Origin: Propionimicrobium lymphophilum DSM 4903
Lineage (GTDB): Bacteria; Actinomycetota; Actinomycetes; Propionibacteriales; Propionibacteriaceae
DNA: 58,783 nt
NCBI RefSeq assembly: GCF_000423485.1
Contig: NZ_AUIB01000009.1
Span: 15,573 to 74,355 of the forward strand
Direction of reading: 5' to 3'
Part shown: positions 1 to 8,712 of the stretch, piece by piece
How the letters are laid out: every line of letters begins with the position of its first letter
Numbering within the stretch: the first letter of the stretch is position 1
Made by a program: the position numbers and the translations under genes
Notes under the pieces: model-generated
What the model was told of the DNA's origin: nothing
Database searches by the model: none
What the model saw: only the letters and a program-made list of their open reading frames with translations

Positions 1-751
1 TCGGCTCCAACACCACAGGCGTTGCCGTCACCGTCAACTCTGGTAGCTGCAGGTGGTCGGTGGTTCTCATCGACAACGTCATGTCACCAATCGCCCTATA
101 GATCTCATCCTCAGCACCCACACGGGGCTTGTAGCTGAACACCTGCATCCCATTGCGTTTATCGGGCACGAACCAGCGCTCGCGGTAACGGGTAATGAAC
201 CTACCCAAACGCTCGCCGCCGTCGAGGAGCCGGAATTGCGCCCACACATCCATCAGCCCATTCGACGCGGGCGTGCCGGTGAGCCCGACCCAGCGCTTAA
301 CGAAGGGCCGCATTTTCACCAGCGCAGTGAACCTTTTGGCTCGATGATTTTTGAAGCTGGAGAGTTCGTCGATGACGACCATGTCGAACGGCCAGCTACC
401 CCCGAGTTGGTTCACCAACCATGGGATGTTTTCACGATTGATGACGGTTACCATCGCAGACTTGGCTAACGCCGCCAGCCGGTCTTGCTTGGTTCCAACA
501 GCCACCGCCACCGTGAGCCCATCAAGGTGATCCCACTTCGCGATTTCTGCAGGCCACGTATCGCGTGCTACTCGTAGCGGCGCGACAACCAGCACTCGGG
601 AGATGGTGAAGTAGTCGAGCATGAGCTGCCAGATCGCCGTCAACGTGATGACGCTCTTACCCAACCCCATGCCAAGGAGAATCGCGGCCTCGTCGTGGTC
701 GATGATGAACTGGGTCGCCTGCCACTGGTAGTTATGCGGCTGATAATGCAT
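1..751 (-). CDS. SNF2/DEAD-like phage helicase, N-terminal part (runs off window)
   Basis: This is the first 250 residues of a superfamily 2 helicase of the SNF2 type; the C-terminal RecA-like domain lies beyond base 1. The reading frame starts at an ATG at 751 and stays open to the edge. A Walker A motif GMGLGKS is at about residues 27-33, a Walker B variant MVVIDELSS (DE followed by LS rather than AH) at about 120, and motif III as GLTGTPASNG. The start overlaps the end of the VRR-NUC gene by 20 bp, so the two are translationally coupled. In prophages this helicase sits next to VRR-NUC and the D5 primase and is thought to work in phage DNA replication or recombination. The family is clear; the exact role is inferred from the neighbourhood. 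Confidence 0.85.
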   Translation of the reverse strand, partial: MHYQPHNYQWQATQFIIDHDEAAILLGMGLGKSVITLTAIWQLMLDYFTISRVLVVAPLRVARDTWPAEIAKWDHLDGLTVAVAVGTKQDRLAALAKSAMVTVINRENIPWLVNQLGGSWPFDMVVIDELSSFKNHRAKRFTALVKMRPFVKRWVGLTGTPASNGLMDVWAQFRLLDGGERLGRFITRYRERWFVPDKRNGMQVFSYKPRVGAEDEIYRAIGDMTLSMRTTDHLQLPELTVTATPVVLEP

Positions 752-1010
752 CAAGCACCTCCCGTATGCCGTCAACCGAATCAACAACGAAGGTCTGGAA
801 TCCCTGGTCGCGCAGTTGGTTCATCCGATGCTGTTGGATTGGGCGTGGCTGTTTGCCTGGTGCTTTGAGCTCAACGAAAACAGCCCGGTTTCTCATCAGG
901 CATATCCGGTCAGGTACACCCGTGGTTCCAGGGCAGACAAGCTTCCAGCACAAGCCGCCAGAGGCTTCAACGGCTTTCTTGAGCTTCGCTTCGATTGTTT
1001 TCTCGTTCAT
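732..1010 (-). CDS. VRR-NUC domain nuclease
   Basis: A 92-residue protein that is essentially one VRR-NUC domain, a compact PD-(D/E)xK nuclease fold common in phages and also found in FAN1-type enzymes. Visible motifs are PGTTGVPDR (the PD) followed by VFVELKAPG (the E-x-K) and a conserved Q in PIQQHRM. I chose the ATG at 1010 because AGGAGTGACC lies directly upstream; the frame is open to 1127, but those extra codons have no ribosome site. It overlaps the downstream SNF2 helicase gene, and helicase plus VRR-NUC is a recurrent phage pair that may process branched DNA. Confidence 0.88.
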   Translation of the reverse strand: MNEKTIEAKLKKAVEASGGLCWKLVCPGTTGVPDRICLMRNRAVFVELKAPGKQPRPIQQHRMNQLRDQGFQTFVVDSVDGIREVLDALSAA

Positions 1011-1046
1011 GGTCACTCCTTGAGTTCGATTCAGGGGTGACGGCAT

Positions 1047-1127
1047 GTGACGAGTCGTTCCTAACCTTTTATATAGAGAAAAACACAATGTAATTTCACA
1101 TGCGTAAGGTAGGGAATGGCTCGTCAC
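1047..1127. repeat. Long imperfect inverted repeat between primase and VRR-NUC genes
   Basis: The arms GTGACGAGTCGTTCCTAACC (from 1047) and its near complement ending in GGGAATGGCTCGTCAC (to 1127) can pair over about 20 bp with a few mismatches. The loop is AT-rich (TTTTATATAGAGAAAAACAC). It fills the gap after the primase stop codon and just before the VRR-NUC ribosome site. It could be an RNA processing or attenuation structure, or an origin-like element. No function is shown by the sequence. Confidence 0.6.
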
Positions 1128-1144
1128 AGCTCGTCACCATGGGG

Positions 1145-3406
1145 TTAGTTGCCGAATTCGGATGCGATCGCGAGCCCGTAGACGTACATGCCGTGTTTGG
1201 TCTTTTTCCGCACGAATCCGGCTTGTTCGACCGCAGCGTTGAAGTCGACCATCGGGCGCGCCCATCCTGAGGTGTTTTGCGCCCACGCCCGATACGTCTG
1301 GTAGAGGTCACCAGCCCTCTCCGATAATCCGTCCTTGACGTCGCATGAGTCCTCAAGGAACTGGGCGAACCAGTCGTTGTCCTCCTTATATGCTTGCGAG
1401 GCTTGAACCACCTGAGGCGGGGCTTTGAGCTTGTAGCCCTCGGCGTGGATGAGACGCGCGCCCTCCATGATCCAGGAAAGGATTGCTCCGCCTGCGTTTT
1501 CGAACAGGTGGTCGGCGTAGTTTTTCACGTCCGTATCGCCTTCGATGGTGGCGTTGAACGGGATGACGATGAGCCTGCGCCAGATGCCTGCGTCCATGGC
1601 TCCCACACGCGGCAGGTGATTCGTGTAGAGCACGAGCGTGTGGGAGGGTGTGAAGGCGAAGGGGTCCTTGAACTTTTTCTCTGCCGAGATCTGATCGGTC
1701 GAGGCTAGCTGTTTGACGTTCGAGGTTGATAGGCGCATGCCTTCTTCGGTTTCAGCCGCGATCAAGAGCCGTTTGCCTCTGGCTTCGGCGAGTTCGGGTT
1801 TGACGTTGCGGCGTACCCCGACAGTGAGCGCGTCGGCTGAGATCGTGCCCGAATACGTCCCCAACACTCGGGCGATGGTGTTCCAGAAGGTGGATTTGCC
1901 GTTGCGGCCGTCCCCGTAGGCGATGACGAGGGCTTCGACGAAGACTTGCCCGATAGCTGCCAGGCCGACAATGCGCTGCACGTAACCAATCAGCTCAGGA
2001 TCTCCTTGGAAGAACACGTCCAGGGCGTCGGCCCAGATCTGTGCGCCCTCCTTGCTGGGGCTGACAGCGGTCTGTTTGGTCAGCAGATCGGCTGGGTTGT
2101 GCTCGTGGCTACTACTGTCGCGTAGATCCCATGTACCTGACGGGGTGTTGAGCTGGTAGGGGTCGACGTCGAGGTCGCGGATACGTACCTGCAAGATTGG
2201 CCCGGCTTCTTTCAACGTGGCCGTGATGTTGCGTGATAAACGCCTGGAGAGAACGAACTTGTGGTAGTTCTTTGCCTCATCCCATGCCCGGAACGCGGTC
2301 GCTTGCACAGGCGTGAGCTTGGCGATGCCGCGTGCTTTCGACGAGGCGGAGGCCATGACTAGATCTGCGCCGGTTGCCGTCATGGTCTCCCACGTGGACG
2401 CGATCAGGCGGTCGGCTTCTTCGAGCTGGCGGGAGGTCAATTCCTGAACCACGCCTTGTGCGGACAGGTCGTTCTCATCCCACACGCCATGGTCGTAGAC
2501 AAGCCACTTGGTGGCGAGCGAGTAGCGGATCTTGTTCGCATACTCGCCAGCTAATGTGTCTGCCTGACCGACATCGGAAAAATCATCCGGGCGCAAACCC
2601 GCCAACGCCTCATAAGCCTCTGGCGGCAGATAGCTCGGGTCGGAGGCGACCTTCGTGGCGAACCTGCACGCCGAGTTCCAGATCGTCTGCAGTTCACCCT
2701 CGCTGAGTGGTGGTTCGCAGAGGTTGGCTTTGCGGTCGAAGAGGTCTCGTGCTTGGTCGGTATCGCCGTAGCGGATGAGGACTCGCCCGGCGAAGCGCGA
2801 CAACGTAGCGTTGCGCGAGCCTTCACCAATCACGAGAGTACTTTGATCGAAGGCAGCAAACACATCGATCTCGTCAGCCGCATCCAACCACTCATCAAGC
2901 AGCTGGTTACCGTCGTGAATCGTGACGTGTGGGTTAGGGGTGCCGTAGATGAACCTGCCTGCGTCCAGAGCGTTACGATCGAAGAATCCAAACCGGCTCG
3001 CGAGGCGGTGTTTCAGCCTGGCGTATTCGTCGGCGTTCGTGATCGTGTGGATTGGGAAGTAGACGTGGAAACGTGGCCTAGCCGAAAGCACGCCCTTCGG
3101 CTTCATGTGGTTGCGGGAGGTGGCGGTCATGAACTCGACCCCAGACATCAACTCGCCAAGCTTCTCAGGCGTAATCCACTCGGTCTGTGTTTCGGTGTGG
3201 TCGTTGTCGATGTCCATGACCACGCAGTCCGACGCTATGAAGGCTGCGGTTGAGCGGCGATCATTCACGTACGTGGCCGCCACATGATCAAAACCCACGA
3301 CCCCCGATAGCGAGGCCGCATCAGTGACCTCGTGTCGATGCGGGTAGTGGTTATTGTTCTGCACGCCTGTAACCGTGGCGGAAAACAAAGTGAAGGGCGT
3401 GGTCAT
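1145..3406 (-). CDS. Phage primase-helicase (AEP primase + D5/P4-type helicase)
   Basis: A 753-residue replication protein. The N-terminal ~170 residues look like an archaeo-eukaryotic primase domain, with acidic DIDND near residue 66 and RPRFHVYFP near 110. A linker is followed by a D5_N-like region. The SF3/D5 helicase core has Walker A GDGRNGKST at about residues 495-503, Walker B-like RLLIAAETEEG and sensor-like LVLYTNHLPRV. The C-terminal winged-helix part is the usual end of P4-type primases. The stop codon of the upstream DUF4406 gene overlaps this ATG (ATGA). Such proteins prime and unwind phage or plasmid DNA. Length and domain order match the family, and I see no defects. Confidence 0.92.
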   Translation of the reverse strand: MTTPFTLFSATVTGVQNNNHYPHRHEVTDAASLSGVVGFDHVAATYVNDRRSTAAFIASDCVVMDIDNDHTETQTEWITPEKLGELMSGVEFMTATSRNHMKPKGVLSARPRFHVYFPIHTITNADEYARLKHRLASRFGFFDRNALDAGRFIYGTPNPHVTIHDGNQLLDEWLDAADEIDVFAAFDQSTLVIGEGSRNATLSRFAGRVLIRYGDTDQARDLFDRKANLCEPPLSEGELQTIWNSACRFATKVASDPSYLPPEAYEALAGLRPDDFSDVGQADTLAGEYANKIRYSLATKWLVYDHGVWDENDLSAQGVVQELTSRQLEEADRLIASTWETMTATGADLVMASASSKARGIAKLTPVQATAFRAWDEAKNYHKFVLSRRLSRNITATLKEAGPILQVRIRDLDVDPYQLNTPSGTWDLRDSSSHEHNPADLLTKQTAVSPSKEGAQIWADALDVFFQGDPELIGYVQRIVGLAAIGQVFVEALVIAYGDGRNGKSTFWNTIARVLGTYSGTISADALTVGVRRNVKPELAEARGKRLLIAAETEEGMRLSTSNVKQLASTDQISAEKKFKDPFAFTPSHTLVLYTNHLPRVGAMDAGIWRRLIVIPFNATIEGDTDVKNYADHLFENAGGAILSWIMEGARLIHAEGYKLKAPPQVVQASQAYKEDNDWFAQFLEDSCDVKDGLSERAGDLYQTYRAWAQNTSGWARPMVDFNAAVEQAGFVRKKTKHGMYVYGLAIASEFGN

Positions 3407-3840
3407 GGGGTGACCTCCTTGAAATCAGAATCGAAAAACTTGATCGGCAATTCGAGGTCACGTGCCCACCCGATCTCTAAGCGCATACCAGGGCTGACGT
3501 GTCCGACGTATGCCCACAGTGCTTCGCACTTGGCGAGAAGCACCCGGTTGAAAAACATTGCTAGCTCACGCTGATCGGGATCGGCGTCGTCCATGAACTG
3601 GGGATAGTGCAGATGCGGGGCGAATGGGATTTTGCCCGCGCTTACTGCGAGCCCGCAGAATTGGCGGGCGAGCTCAACGTTCGCCTCGGTGTCGCCGGAG
3701 TAGGGCGAGCAGATATAAATCAAGGGCCGGTAGCCGAATTGTTCACGCTGGAGCTTCTTAAGCGCGTGGTAGCTCGTCAGGTCCAGATAGCCTTCGGTGT
3801 TCTTCTTCGACAGCCCAATATCGAGTGTCGTGACGGTCAT
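3403..3840 (-). CDS. DUF4406 domain protein
   Basis: A 145-residue protein matching the DUF4406 family, which is related to nucleoside 2-deoxyribosyltransferases. Characteristic stretches are YICSPYSGDTEANVELARQF, then IPFAPHLHYPQF, then GMRLEIGWARDL near the end. In the wider fold the Asp/Glu and Tyr of these motifs bind a nucleotide. In phages the protein is common next to primases, and its substrate is unknown. It overlaps the genes on both sides by 4 bp (ATGA), so it is part of one operon with the antirepressor and the primase. Confidence 0.85.
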   Translation of the reverse strand: MTVTTLDIGLSKKNTEGYLDLTSYHALKKLQREQFGYRPLIYICSPYSGDTEANVELARQFCGLAVSAGKIPFAPHLHYPQFMDDADPDQRELAMFFNRVLLAKCEALWAYVGHVSPGMRLEIGWARDLELPIKFFDSDFKEVTP

Positions 3841-4610
3841 GCTTGCACCTGACTTTCACGCTCGATCATTGGGAGGATGCCGAGCTGGTTCTTCAAAAGG
3901 TCGTAGATGAACAAGCGTCCCTTTTGCGTCCAGTACATGTGGGTGCGGGTCTGTCCTTCGCCGTATTCGTGGGTTTTCGACTGGGTATATCCCTGCTCGG
4001 CGTACTTGGCGTAGAGGAACCACCGGCCAGACTGATGAAACTGGATCTGCATGTCACGTAGGATCCGGTTGAGCTTCTTCGCGGAAAGTCCGTAGTCCTT
4101 CGCAATCGCCGTCGTCGTCAACAACGAATCGGACTGCAACACGACGTCGTAGTACGAGACTTTCGGTGCCGCCTCCAACAAGGCTTGCTCTGCTGCCAGG
4201 CGCTTGGCCCGCTCGGCACGCAGCGTGGCGATGGCATGCTCCAGGAATTCATCATCAGCGAGCAGTTCGTCGTATGCATACATGCCGTGGCGACGAATCG
4301 TCGGCAACACCTCATCGAACACCCAGGATTCGAACTTCTGCGCTGCCGGGAGCTTCGAGGAAATAATGAGGCGGTAGAGGTCGCCTTCGGTAATGAAGGT
4401 GGCTTCTTGTTCGCGTCCCATGGCATCGACGATGGGGTAACGTTTTAGACCCCCATCGGCGCGAACATGATCGCGTACTGCCTTGCTGGCGTTAACGTAG
4501 CCGAGCGCGGTGGCGACGTCCTTGCCGCAGAAAAGGATCTGACCATCAGTGGTGGTAGTGCGGATGGTGCCGAACACGTCGTTGGTAAATGTTTGAATCT
4601 GGCTTCCCAT
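3837..4610 (-). CDS. Phage antirepressor (BRO-N + KilAC)
   Basis: A 257-residue antirepressor. The N-terminal BRO domain (about residues 5-105) has FCGKDVATALGYVNASKAV and TFITEGDLYRLI. A short coiled region (LRAERAKRLAAEQALLEAAP) leads to a C-terminal KilAC domain with ITTTAIAKDYG-like DNA-binding residues (LLTTTAIAKDYGLSAKKLN). These proteins release prophage repression or regulate early genes. I chose the ATG at 4610 because GGAAGGAA lies just upstream; the frame is open for 18 more codons without a ribosome site. It overlaps the DUF4406 gene by 4 bp. A conserved ATTTAACACTTTT motif lies about 70-100 bp upstream. Confidence 0.92.
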   Translation of the reverse strand: MGSQIQTFTNDVFGTIRTTTTDGQILFCGKDVATALGYVNASKAVRDHVRADGGLKRYPIVDAMGREQEATFITEGDLYRLIISSKLPAAQKFESWVFDEVLPTIRRHGMYAYDELLADDEFLEHAIATLRAERAKRLAAEQALLEAAPKVSYYDVVLQSDSLLTTTAIAKDYGLSAKKLNRILRDMQIQFHQSGRWFLYAKYAEQGYTQSKTHEYGEGQTRTHMYWTQKGRLFIYDLLKNQLGILPMIERESQVQA

Positions 4611-4680
4611 GGCGGGGTTCCTTCCCGAGACCCCGTCGAGAAAAAGTCGTGCCGGGCGGCACAAGGAGTTTAGGGCCTCA

Positions 4681-4714
4681 CCCCACTGCCGACGAACCTA
4701 AAAGTGTTAAATCC
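4681..4714 (-). promoter_or_regulatory. ATTTAACACTTTT-type repeated motif, copy 1
   Basis: Read on the minus strand this is ATTTAACACTTTTAGG, then TTCGTCGGCAGTGGGG. A second copy with the same 5' half and the same GTCGGCAGTGGGGTGA end is at 9399-9433, and a third partial copy is at 32731-32755. Copies 1 and 2 lie about 55-105 bp before the next phage gene in the direction of reading. A regulator-binding or promoter-associated site is my inference. Confidence 0.4.
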
Positions 4715-4758
4715 ATGCTGGGTATACCCCGCAGACAAACAGTGCTGCGTGAGTGAAC

Positions 4759-4953
4759 ATGGATGGCATGAGTGAGATTGATAAGGGAACGGTGTGGGCG
4801 ATGGCGAAAAACATGCGCCTGATGTGTCTACTTGAATACATGGAAGAACTCGAAGCTAACACGGAGCAGTTCGAAGAAAACCAGCAAATCGGCCAATATT
4901 TAAACGAACTACTCAACACCAAACCATCACTGCTGTTGGGTGATAAAAGTTAG
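4759..4953 (+). CDS. Small hypothetical acidic protein
   Basis: A possible 64-residue protein on the strand opposite to the phage operon, between the antirepressor and the polymerase genes. The sequence is acidic and helical in character (LLEYMEELEANTEQFEENQQ) and has no recognised domain. Codon choice looks coding, but the ribosome site is poor; possible starts are GTG 4753, ATG 4759 or ATG 4768. It ends at the base before the polymerase stop codon. The opposite strand is also open here, so this may not be a gene. Confidence 0.35.
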   Translation: MDGMSEIDKGTVWAMAKNMRLMCLLEYMEELEANTEQFEENQQIGQYLNELLNTKPSLLLGDKS

Positions 4954-6921
4954 CTAGTCTTTGCGGTAATAGGAGCATTCATACCCGTCAGCCTCTAGCG
5001 GTAAACCGGTAGCCCAATCGGGCACGCTAGCCATGAGCGCACAAATATCTTCAACCGTCGCCTTACTGGTGGCGGGTTCGTCGATGACGATTTCGTCGTG
5101 AACATGCATCACAATCCGATGCCCCGACTTGGCGACGGCGTGCATGCCGGTGACGAGCAGGTCACGAGCGATCGCTTGGACGATATTCTCGACGAGTTTC
5201 CCGCCATAGGTTTCTAACTGTCCCCAGCGGCGTGCTGTGGTGGTTCCGGTGTAGGTGATGGATGTTCCACCCCACTGGTTCTCACCCAGACGCGGCTGGA
5301 CGTAAGCAAGCCGTCTGTCGGAGGGCAGTTCGATGAAGAGAATCCCAGACTCAACGGAGAATCGCAGGTTACGCAAGCGGATTGGCTGGCGAGATGTGAT
5401 CGCGGCGATGACTGCTTCTTCGACGTCTGCCCAGAGCCCAACGATGTGTGGGTTGGCTTGCCGCCATGCGTCCACGATCGGTTTGAGCTCGTGCTCGACT
5501 AAGCCCATGGTGAGGGCTCCCATGGCTTTAAGCGCGCCGACGGAGCCGCCATAACCACAGGCGAGCACCGCTATTTTCCCTTTCTGACGAAGCTCACCGT
5601 TAACGCCGTGTTTCTCGACTGGGACGCCGAACATGCGGGAAGCGGTTTCGCAGTAGAGGTCTTTACCTTCGCGGAACGCGTCCAGGGTGGTTGTTTCTCC
5701 TGCGAGCCATGCGATGACGCGCGCTTCGATTGCGGAAAAGTCCGCAACGATAAACCTGTGGCCGGTGCTGGGGATGAAGGCGGTGCGGATGAGTTGGCTG
5801 AGGGTGTCGGGCACGGACTCGTAGAGCAGCTCAAGTGCGTCGAGGTTGCCTGTTCTGACGAGCGTGCGTGCTTGGTCGAGATCTGTCAGGTAATTCCTTG
5901 GCAGGTTTTGGACTTGGACGAGGCGTCCTGCGAAGCGTCCGGTACGCCCTGCACCGTAGAATTGGATGAGCCCGCGTGCCCGGCCGTCACTGCCTGCGAC
6001 GTTTTGCATCGCCTGGTATTTCTTCACCGAAGATTTCGCCAGATCACCGCGCAGTTCGAGGACTTCCTTCACCGCGCCAGTCGCGGTATCGAGGGCGGCA
6101 TCAACGTCGGCTTTCGCTAGTGATTCGAGTTCGCAGCCATTGGTTTGGAGCCATTGTTTGAGCTGGATTGGCGAGTTCGGATTCTCCAACCCAGTCAATG
6201 TCTGTGCCCGCGCAAGCGACGCGTTACGGTGATGTTCATCCACGGCAACGGCATTGTCCACGAGCGTGTGGTCGAGAAGAATCCCGGCATCATTAATGCG
6301 TTGATCAAGAGCGTAGGTGTCCCATTCGGACTCTGGCATCGGAAAAAACGCCAGTCTGTCGTGGATGGCGAGCTCAACCTCGACATCGCGCCGGTTGTAG
6401 TCGATAAACCGCGCCCACCCGGTCGGATCCGCTGATGGTGGGTTACGTCGCTTACCGCCATTCAAGACTGAGGGTGCGGCGGGTGTGCAAAACTGCTTAA
6501 TCAGCTTCTTACCCGCACCATCCTTTTGAACGTCAAGTTTCAAAACCGTGGCTACCGCGTCGAGGCTCATCGGCAGACCAAGGTAGGCCGACCAGATCAT
6601 AGTGCAGCGCCACTGCCTTGGGTCAAGAAACCCCTCACCGAGAAGCTCAGGATGATGGCGGCGAATCCAGGCAGACAGGCAGACTCGTTCGAAAGCGGCG
6701 TTATGTGCCCACTTGACCACGCCCGGATCCACCAAAGCCGCCAGCACCTCGTCGGGCATAGATTGTCCGCCTGCGAGATCCACAACCTTAACTGGGCCAC
6801 CGTCGACCGAATATCCGAACAGGAGAAGCTCGAAGTCTGGGTGCTCGCAATACGGGTAGACGCCTGTCTTGGCGAGTTGGGCGGGGCTGAAAGATTCAAT
6901 ATCACAAAAGAGTGTTCGCAT
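4954..6921 (-). CDS. Phage DNA polymerase, family A (PolA-like)
   Basis: A 655-residue replicative DNA polymerase of the phage family A type. The N-terminal 3'-5' exonuclease domain starts with LFCDIESFSPAQL, where D and E are the metal ligands. The polymerase domain has motif A VADFSAIEARVIAWLAG near residue 395, motif B-like RQKGKIAVLACGYGG near 450, and motif C VMHVHDEIVIDEP near 605. No 5'-3' nuclease domain is present, as usual for phage enzymes. AAAGGAA lies upstream of the ATG. It is followed on the same strand by the antirepressor-primase operon and preceded by the DUF2815 gene, the usual order in this prophage module. Confidence 0.95.
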   Translation of the reverse strand: MRTLFCDIESFSPAQLAKTGVYPYCEHPDFELLLFGYSVDGGPVKVVDLAGGQSMPDEVLAALVDPGVVKWAHNAAFERVCLSAWIRRHHPELLGEGFLDPRQWRCTMIWSAYLGLPMSLDAVATVLKLDVQKDGAGKKLIKQFCTPAAPSVLNGGKRRNPPSADPTGWARFIDYNRRDVEVELAIHDRLAFFPMPESEWDTYALDQRINDAGILLDHTLVDNAVAVDEHHRNASLARAQTLTGLENPNSPIQLKQWLQTNGCELESLAKADVDAALDTATGAVKEVLELRGDLAKSSVKKYQAMQNVAGSDGRARGLIQFYGAGRTGRFAGRLVQVQNLPRNYLTDLDQARTLVRTGNLDALELLYESVPDTLSQLIRTAFIPSTGHRFIVADFSAIEARVIAWLAGETTTLDAFREGKDLYCETASRMFGVPVEKHGVNGELRQKGKIAVLACGYGGSVGALKAMGALTMGLVEHELKPIVDAWRQANPHIVGLWADVEEAVIAAITSRQPIRLRNLRFSVESGILFIELPSDRRLAYVQPRLGENQWGGTSITYTGTTTARRWGQLETYGGKLVENIVQAIARDLLVTGMHAVAKSGHRIVMHVHDEIVIDEPATSKATVEDICALMASVPDWATGLPLEADGYECSYYRKD

Positions 6922-7000
6922 GACGGGGTTCCTTTCGCATCAGAGGAAAATGTGGAGGGAACCAACGGCATGTGCTGGTTCCCTCCACGTGTGGGGATGG

Positions 7001-7552
7001 TTAGTTAAGGAAGTCTTCATCAGTGGCGAAGGCACCGAAGTCGGTCTCAGCCGAGACACGCCCGCCGCCGAGACTTTCACCGTCACGGGTCTTTTGAATG
7101 TTTCCCAGTGCGCAGGCGATTCCTCGGTTGCCGTTCGTGTTAAACGCGTAGAAGGACAGGGATACTCGTGCGTAGCAGCCTGAGTAGACCTCGGCGCGGT
7201 CCAGGATTGGTGCCACATGCTGATCGACGATCTGTGGAGCCGTCAGGGAGTTGGCGTTGAGGAAGTAGGCGCCCTTGTAGGCTTCGTCGTCACGCTCGAT
7301 ATCTCCATCGCGCAGCGGGAGCTTGAGGGCTGCCTTGTTGGGTCGCTTGCCACCAAACTTCCCGATACCTGCTTCGATCGCCGCATCCACCGCGCGCTCG
7401 ATCGCAGTGATCGTGGCGGTATCAGTCTTGGGGATGATCAGGGAGACGGAGTACTTGGGCTTGCCTCCTTGGATCGAGTTCGGCTCCCACACATGCGCAT
7501 AGCTGAGGCGTACTTCGCCGGTCACAATACGGGTCGGATTCTGAGTAGTCAT
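7001..7552 (-). CDS. DUF2815 protein (probable phage single-strand DNA-binding protein)
   Basis: A 183-residue protein of the DUF2815 family. Recognisable parts are VRLSYAHVWEPNSIQGGKPK and YSVSLIIPKTD near the N-terminus, LPLRDGD with ERDDEAYKGAYFLNA in the middle, and YSGCYARVSLSFYAFNTNGN with GIACALGNIQKTRDGE towards the end. The fold is OB-like, and the family is generally regarded as the single-strand DNA-binding component of this replication module. It lies between DUF2800 (24 bp away) and the polymerase. The acidic tail (ATDEDFLN) resembles the protein-interaction tails of SSBs. Confidence 0.88.
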   Translation of the reverse strand: MTTQNPTRIVTGEVRLSYAHVWEPNSIQGGKPKYSVSLIIPKTDTATITAIERAVDAAIEAGIGKFGGKRPNKAALKLPLRDGDIERDDEAYKGAYFLNANSLTAPQIVDQHVAPILDRAEVYSGCYARVSLSFYAFNTNGNRGIACALGNIQKTRDGESLGGGRVSAETDFGAFATDEDFLN

Positions 7553-7575
7553 AATCTTGTTCTTCTTTCTGTTCG

Positions 7576-8712
7576 TTACTTGTTTGGTTGAAAATCGGTG
7601 GCCGCGCTCACCAGGTCGAGCGGCGGCCGTTTGTCGGATGCAGGCACCAATGTGGGTTTGCCTGCAGGTTTGGTCACGAGATCACCGAGGATCTCGTTGA
7701 AGGCGGGTTTACCCATCAGCTTTTCCATTGCTGTAAGAGTGATGAGCTTGCGATCCCAGATGTCCTTGTAACCAGCCGCTTCAGCCGCTGCAGCAACGTC
7801 GGTTTCGGAGGTGTATTTGCGTACCGACCGTCCGGCGACGAGCTTGAACCCCTCAAAGACCACGCCCTGGTTGACGGCTTTCGACAGGGCGTAGGCTTCG
7901 ACATCCGCCGCCCATGTTTTGAGCTGCGGTATACGGGCCAGCACGTCAGCGATCTCTGTATCGCTAAGTTCTGCTGGTGGAGTGAACTCGAGCTTGGCAA
8001 GCGCAAGATTGGCTTCGGCTCGTGCTCGACACGTTGGCGCGATACGACAGAACTGACACCACGAGCCAGGACAAAACTCACCCTTACCTGCAGCGGCGAG
8101 CTCGGCTTTAGGTTTGACCTCGGTTTCAGCCCAGTGTTCGAGCTCGGCAACAGAGATTTCCCAGGTGTCGACGTTGCCCCGGCGCGGCTGATAGATCGTC
8201 ACTGATACCGTCTCGATGTCATACAGGATCCCGAAGGCGTGAAGCGCTCCGAGCGCATACAGCATCAACTGCGGATTGTTCGCGGCTTCAACCAACACGC
8301 CTTGCCCGTACTTCAGATCAATAATCTGCAAGGTAGGTTCGGCGATGATCACGCAGTCCCCGGTGCCAAAACCGCCAGGAACAATGTGGGAGAAGTCCAG
8401 GCGTTGCTCGATCAGCACCTGCGGATCACCACAGGTCTCCAGGGCGATGGAGATGTGTTCTTGGACGTAAGCGACGTAGTCGTCTGTCAAGGTTTCCATC
8501 TCGTCATCAATCCAGGTCGAGACTGGACGTTTCGAGCGCTGCTTGAGTGCTCGGCGGAGTTTGTGCTCGGCGAGGGCGTGGGCGGCGGTGCCTTGCTCGG
8601 CCGCAGCCGACGTCGACTCCGGCTCATCGGATTCCAGACGAGCGGAGGGGGTGCAGTTGAGCCACCTGTGAGCACCAGAAGCTGAGAGGAGTGCGTGATC
8701 AGACGGTGCCAT
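7576..8712 (-). CDS. DUF2800 / Cas4-like PD-(D/E)xK nuclease
   Basis: A 378-residue protein of the phage DUF2800 family, a RecB/Cas4-like exonuclease fold. It begins HALLSASGAHRWLNCTPSAR. The catalytic region has GTGDCVIIAEP followed by LQIIDLKYGQG (D and D-x-K). A Cys-rich segment EFCPGSWCQFCRIAPTCRAR could bind a metal or an iron-sulfur cluster, as in Cas4. I chose ATG 8712 because of GAAAGGGA just upstream; the frame is open to 8784. It overlaps the upstream gene by 14 bp. It probably works with the DUF2815 protein as an exonuclease plus SSB recombination pair. Confidence 0.88.
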   Translation of the reverse strand: MAPSDHALLSASGAHRWLNCTPSARLESDEPESTSAAAEQGTAAHALAEHKLRRALKQRSKRPVSTWIDDEMETLTDDYVAYVQEHISIALETCGDPQVLIEQRLDFSHIVPGGFGTGDCVIIAEPTLQIIDLKYGQGVLVEAANNPQLMLYALGALHAFGILYDIETVSVTIYQPRRGNVDTWEISVAELEHWAETEVKPKAELAAAGKGEFCPGSWCQFCRIAPTCRARAEANLALAKLEFTPPAELSDTEIADVLARIPQLKTWAADVEAYALSKAVNQGVVFEGFKLVAGRSVRKYTSETDVAAAAEAAGYKDIWDRKLITLTAMEKLMGKPAFNEILGDLVTKPAGKPTLVPASDKRPPLDLVSAATDFQPNK

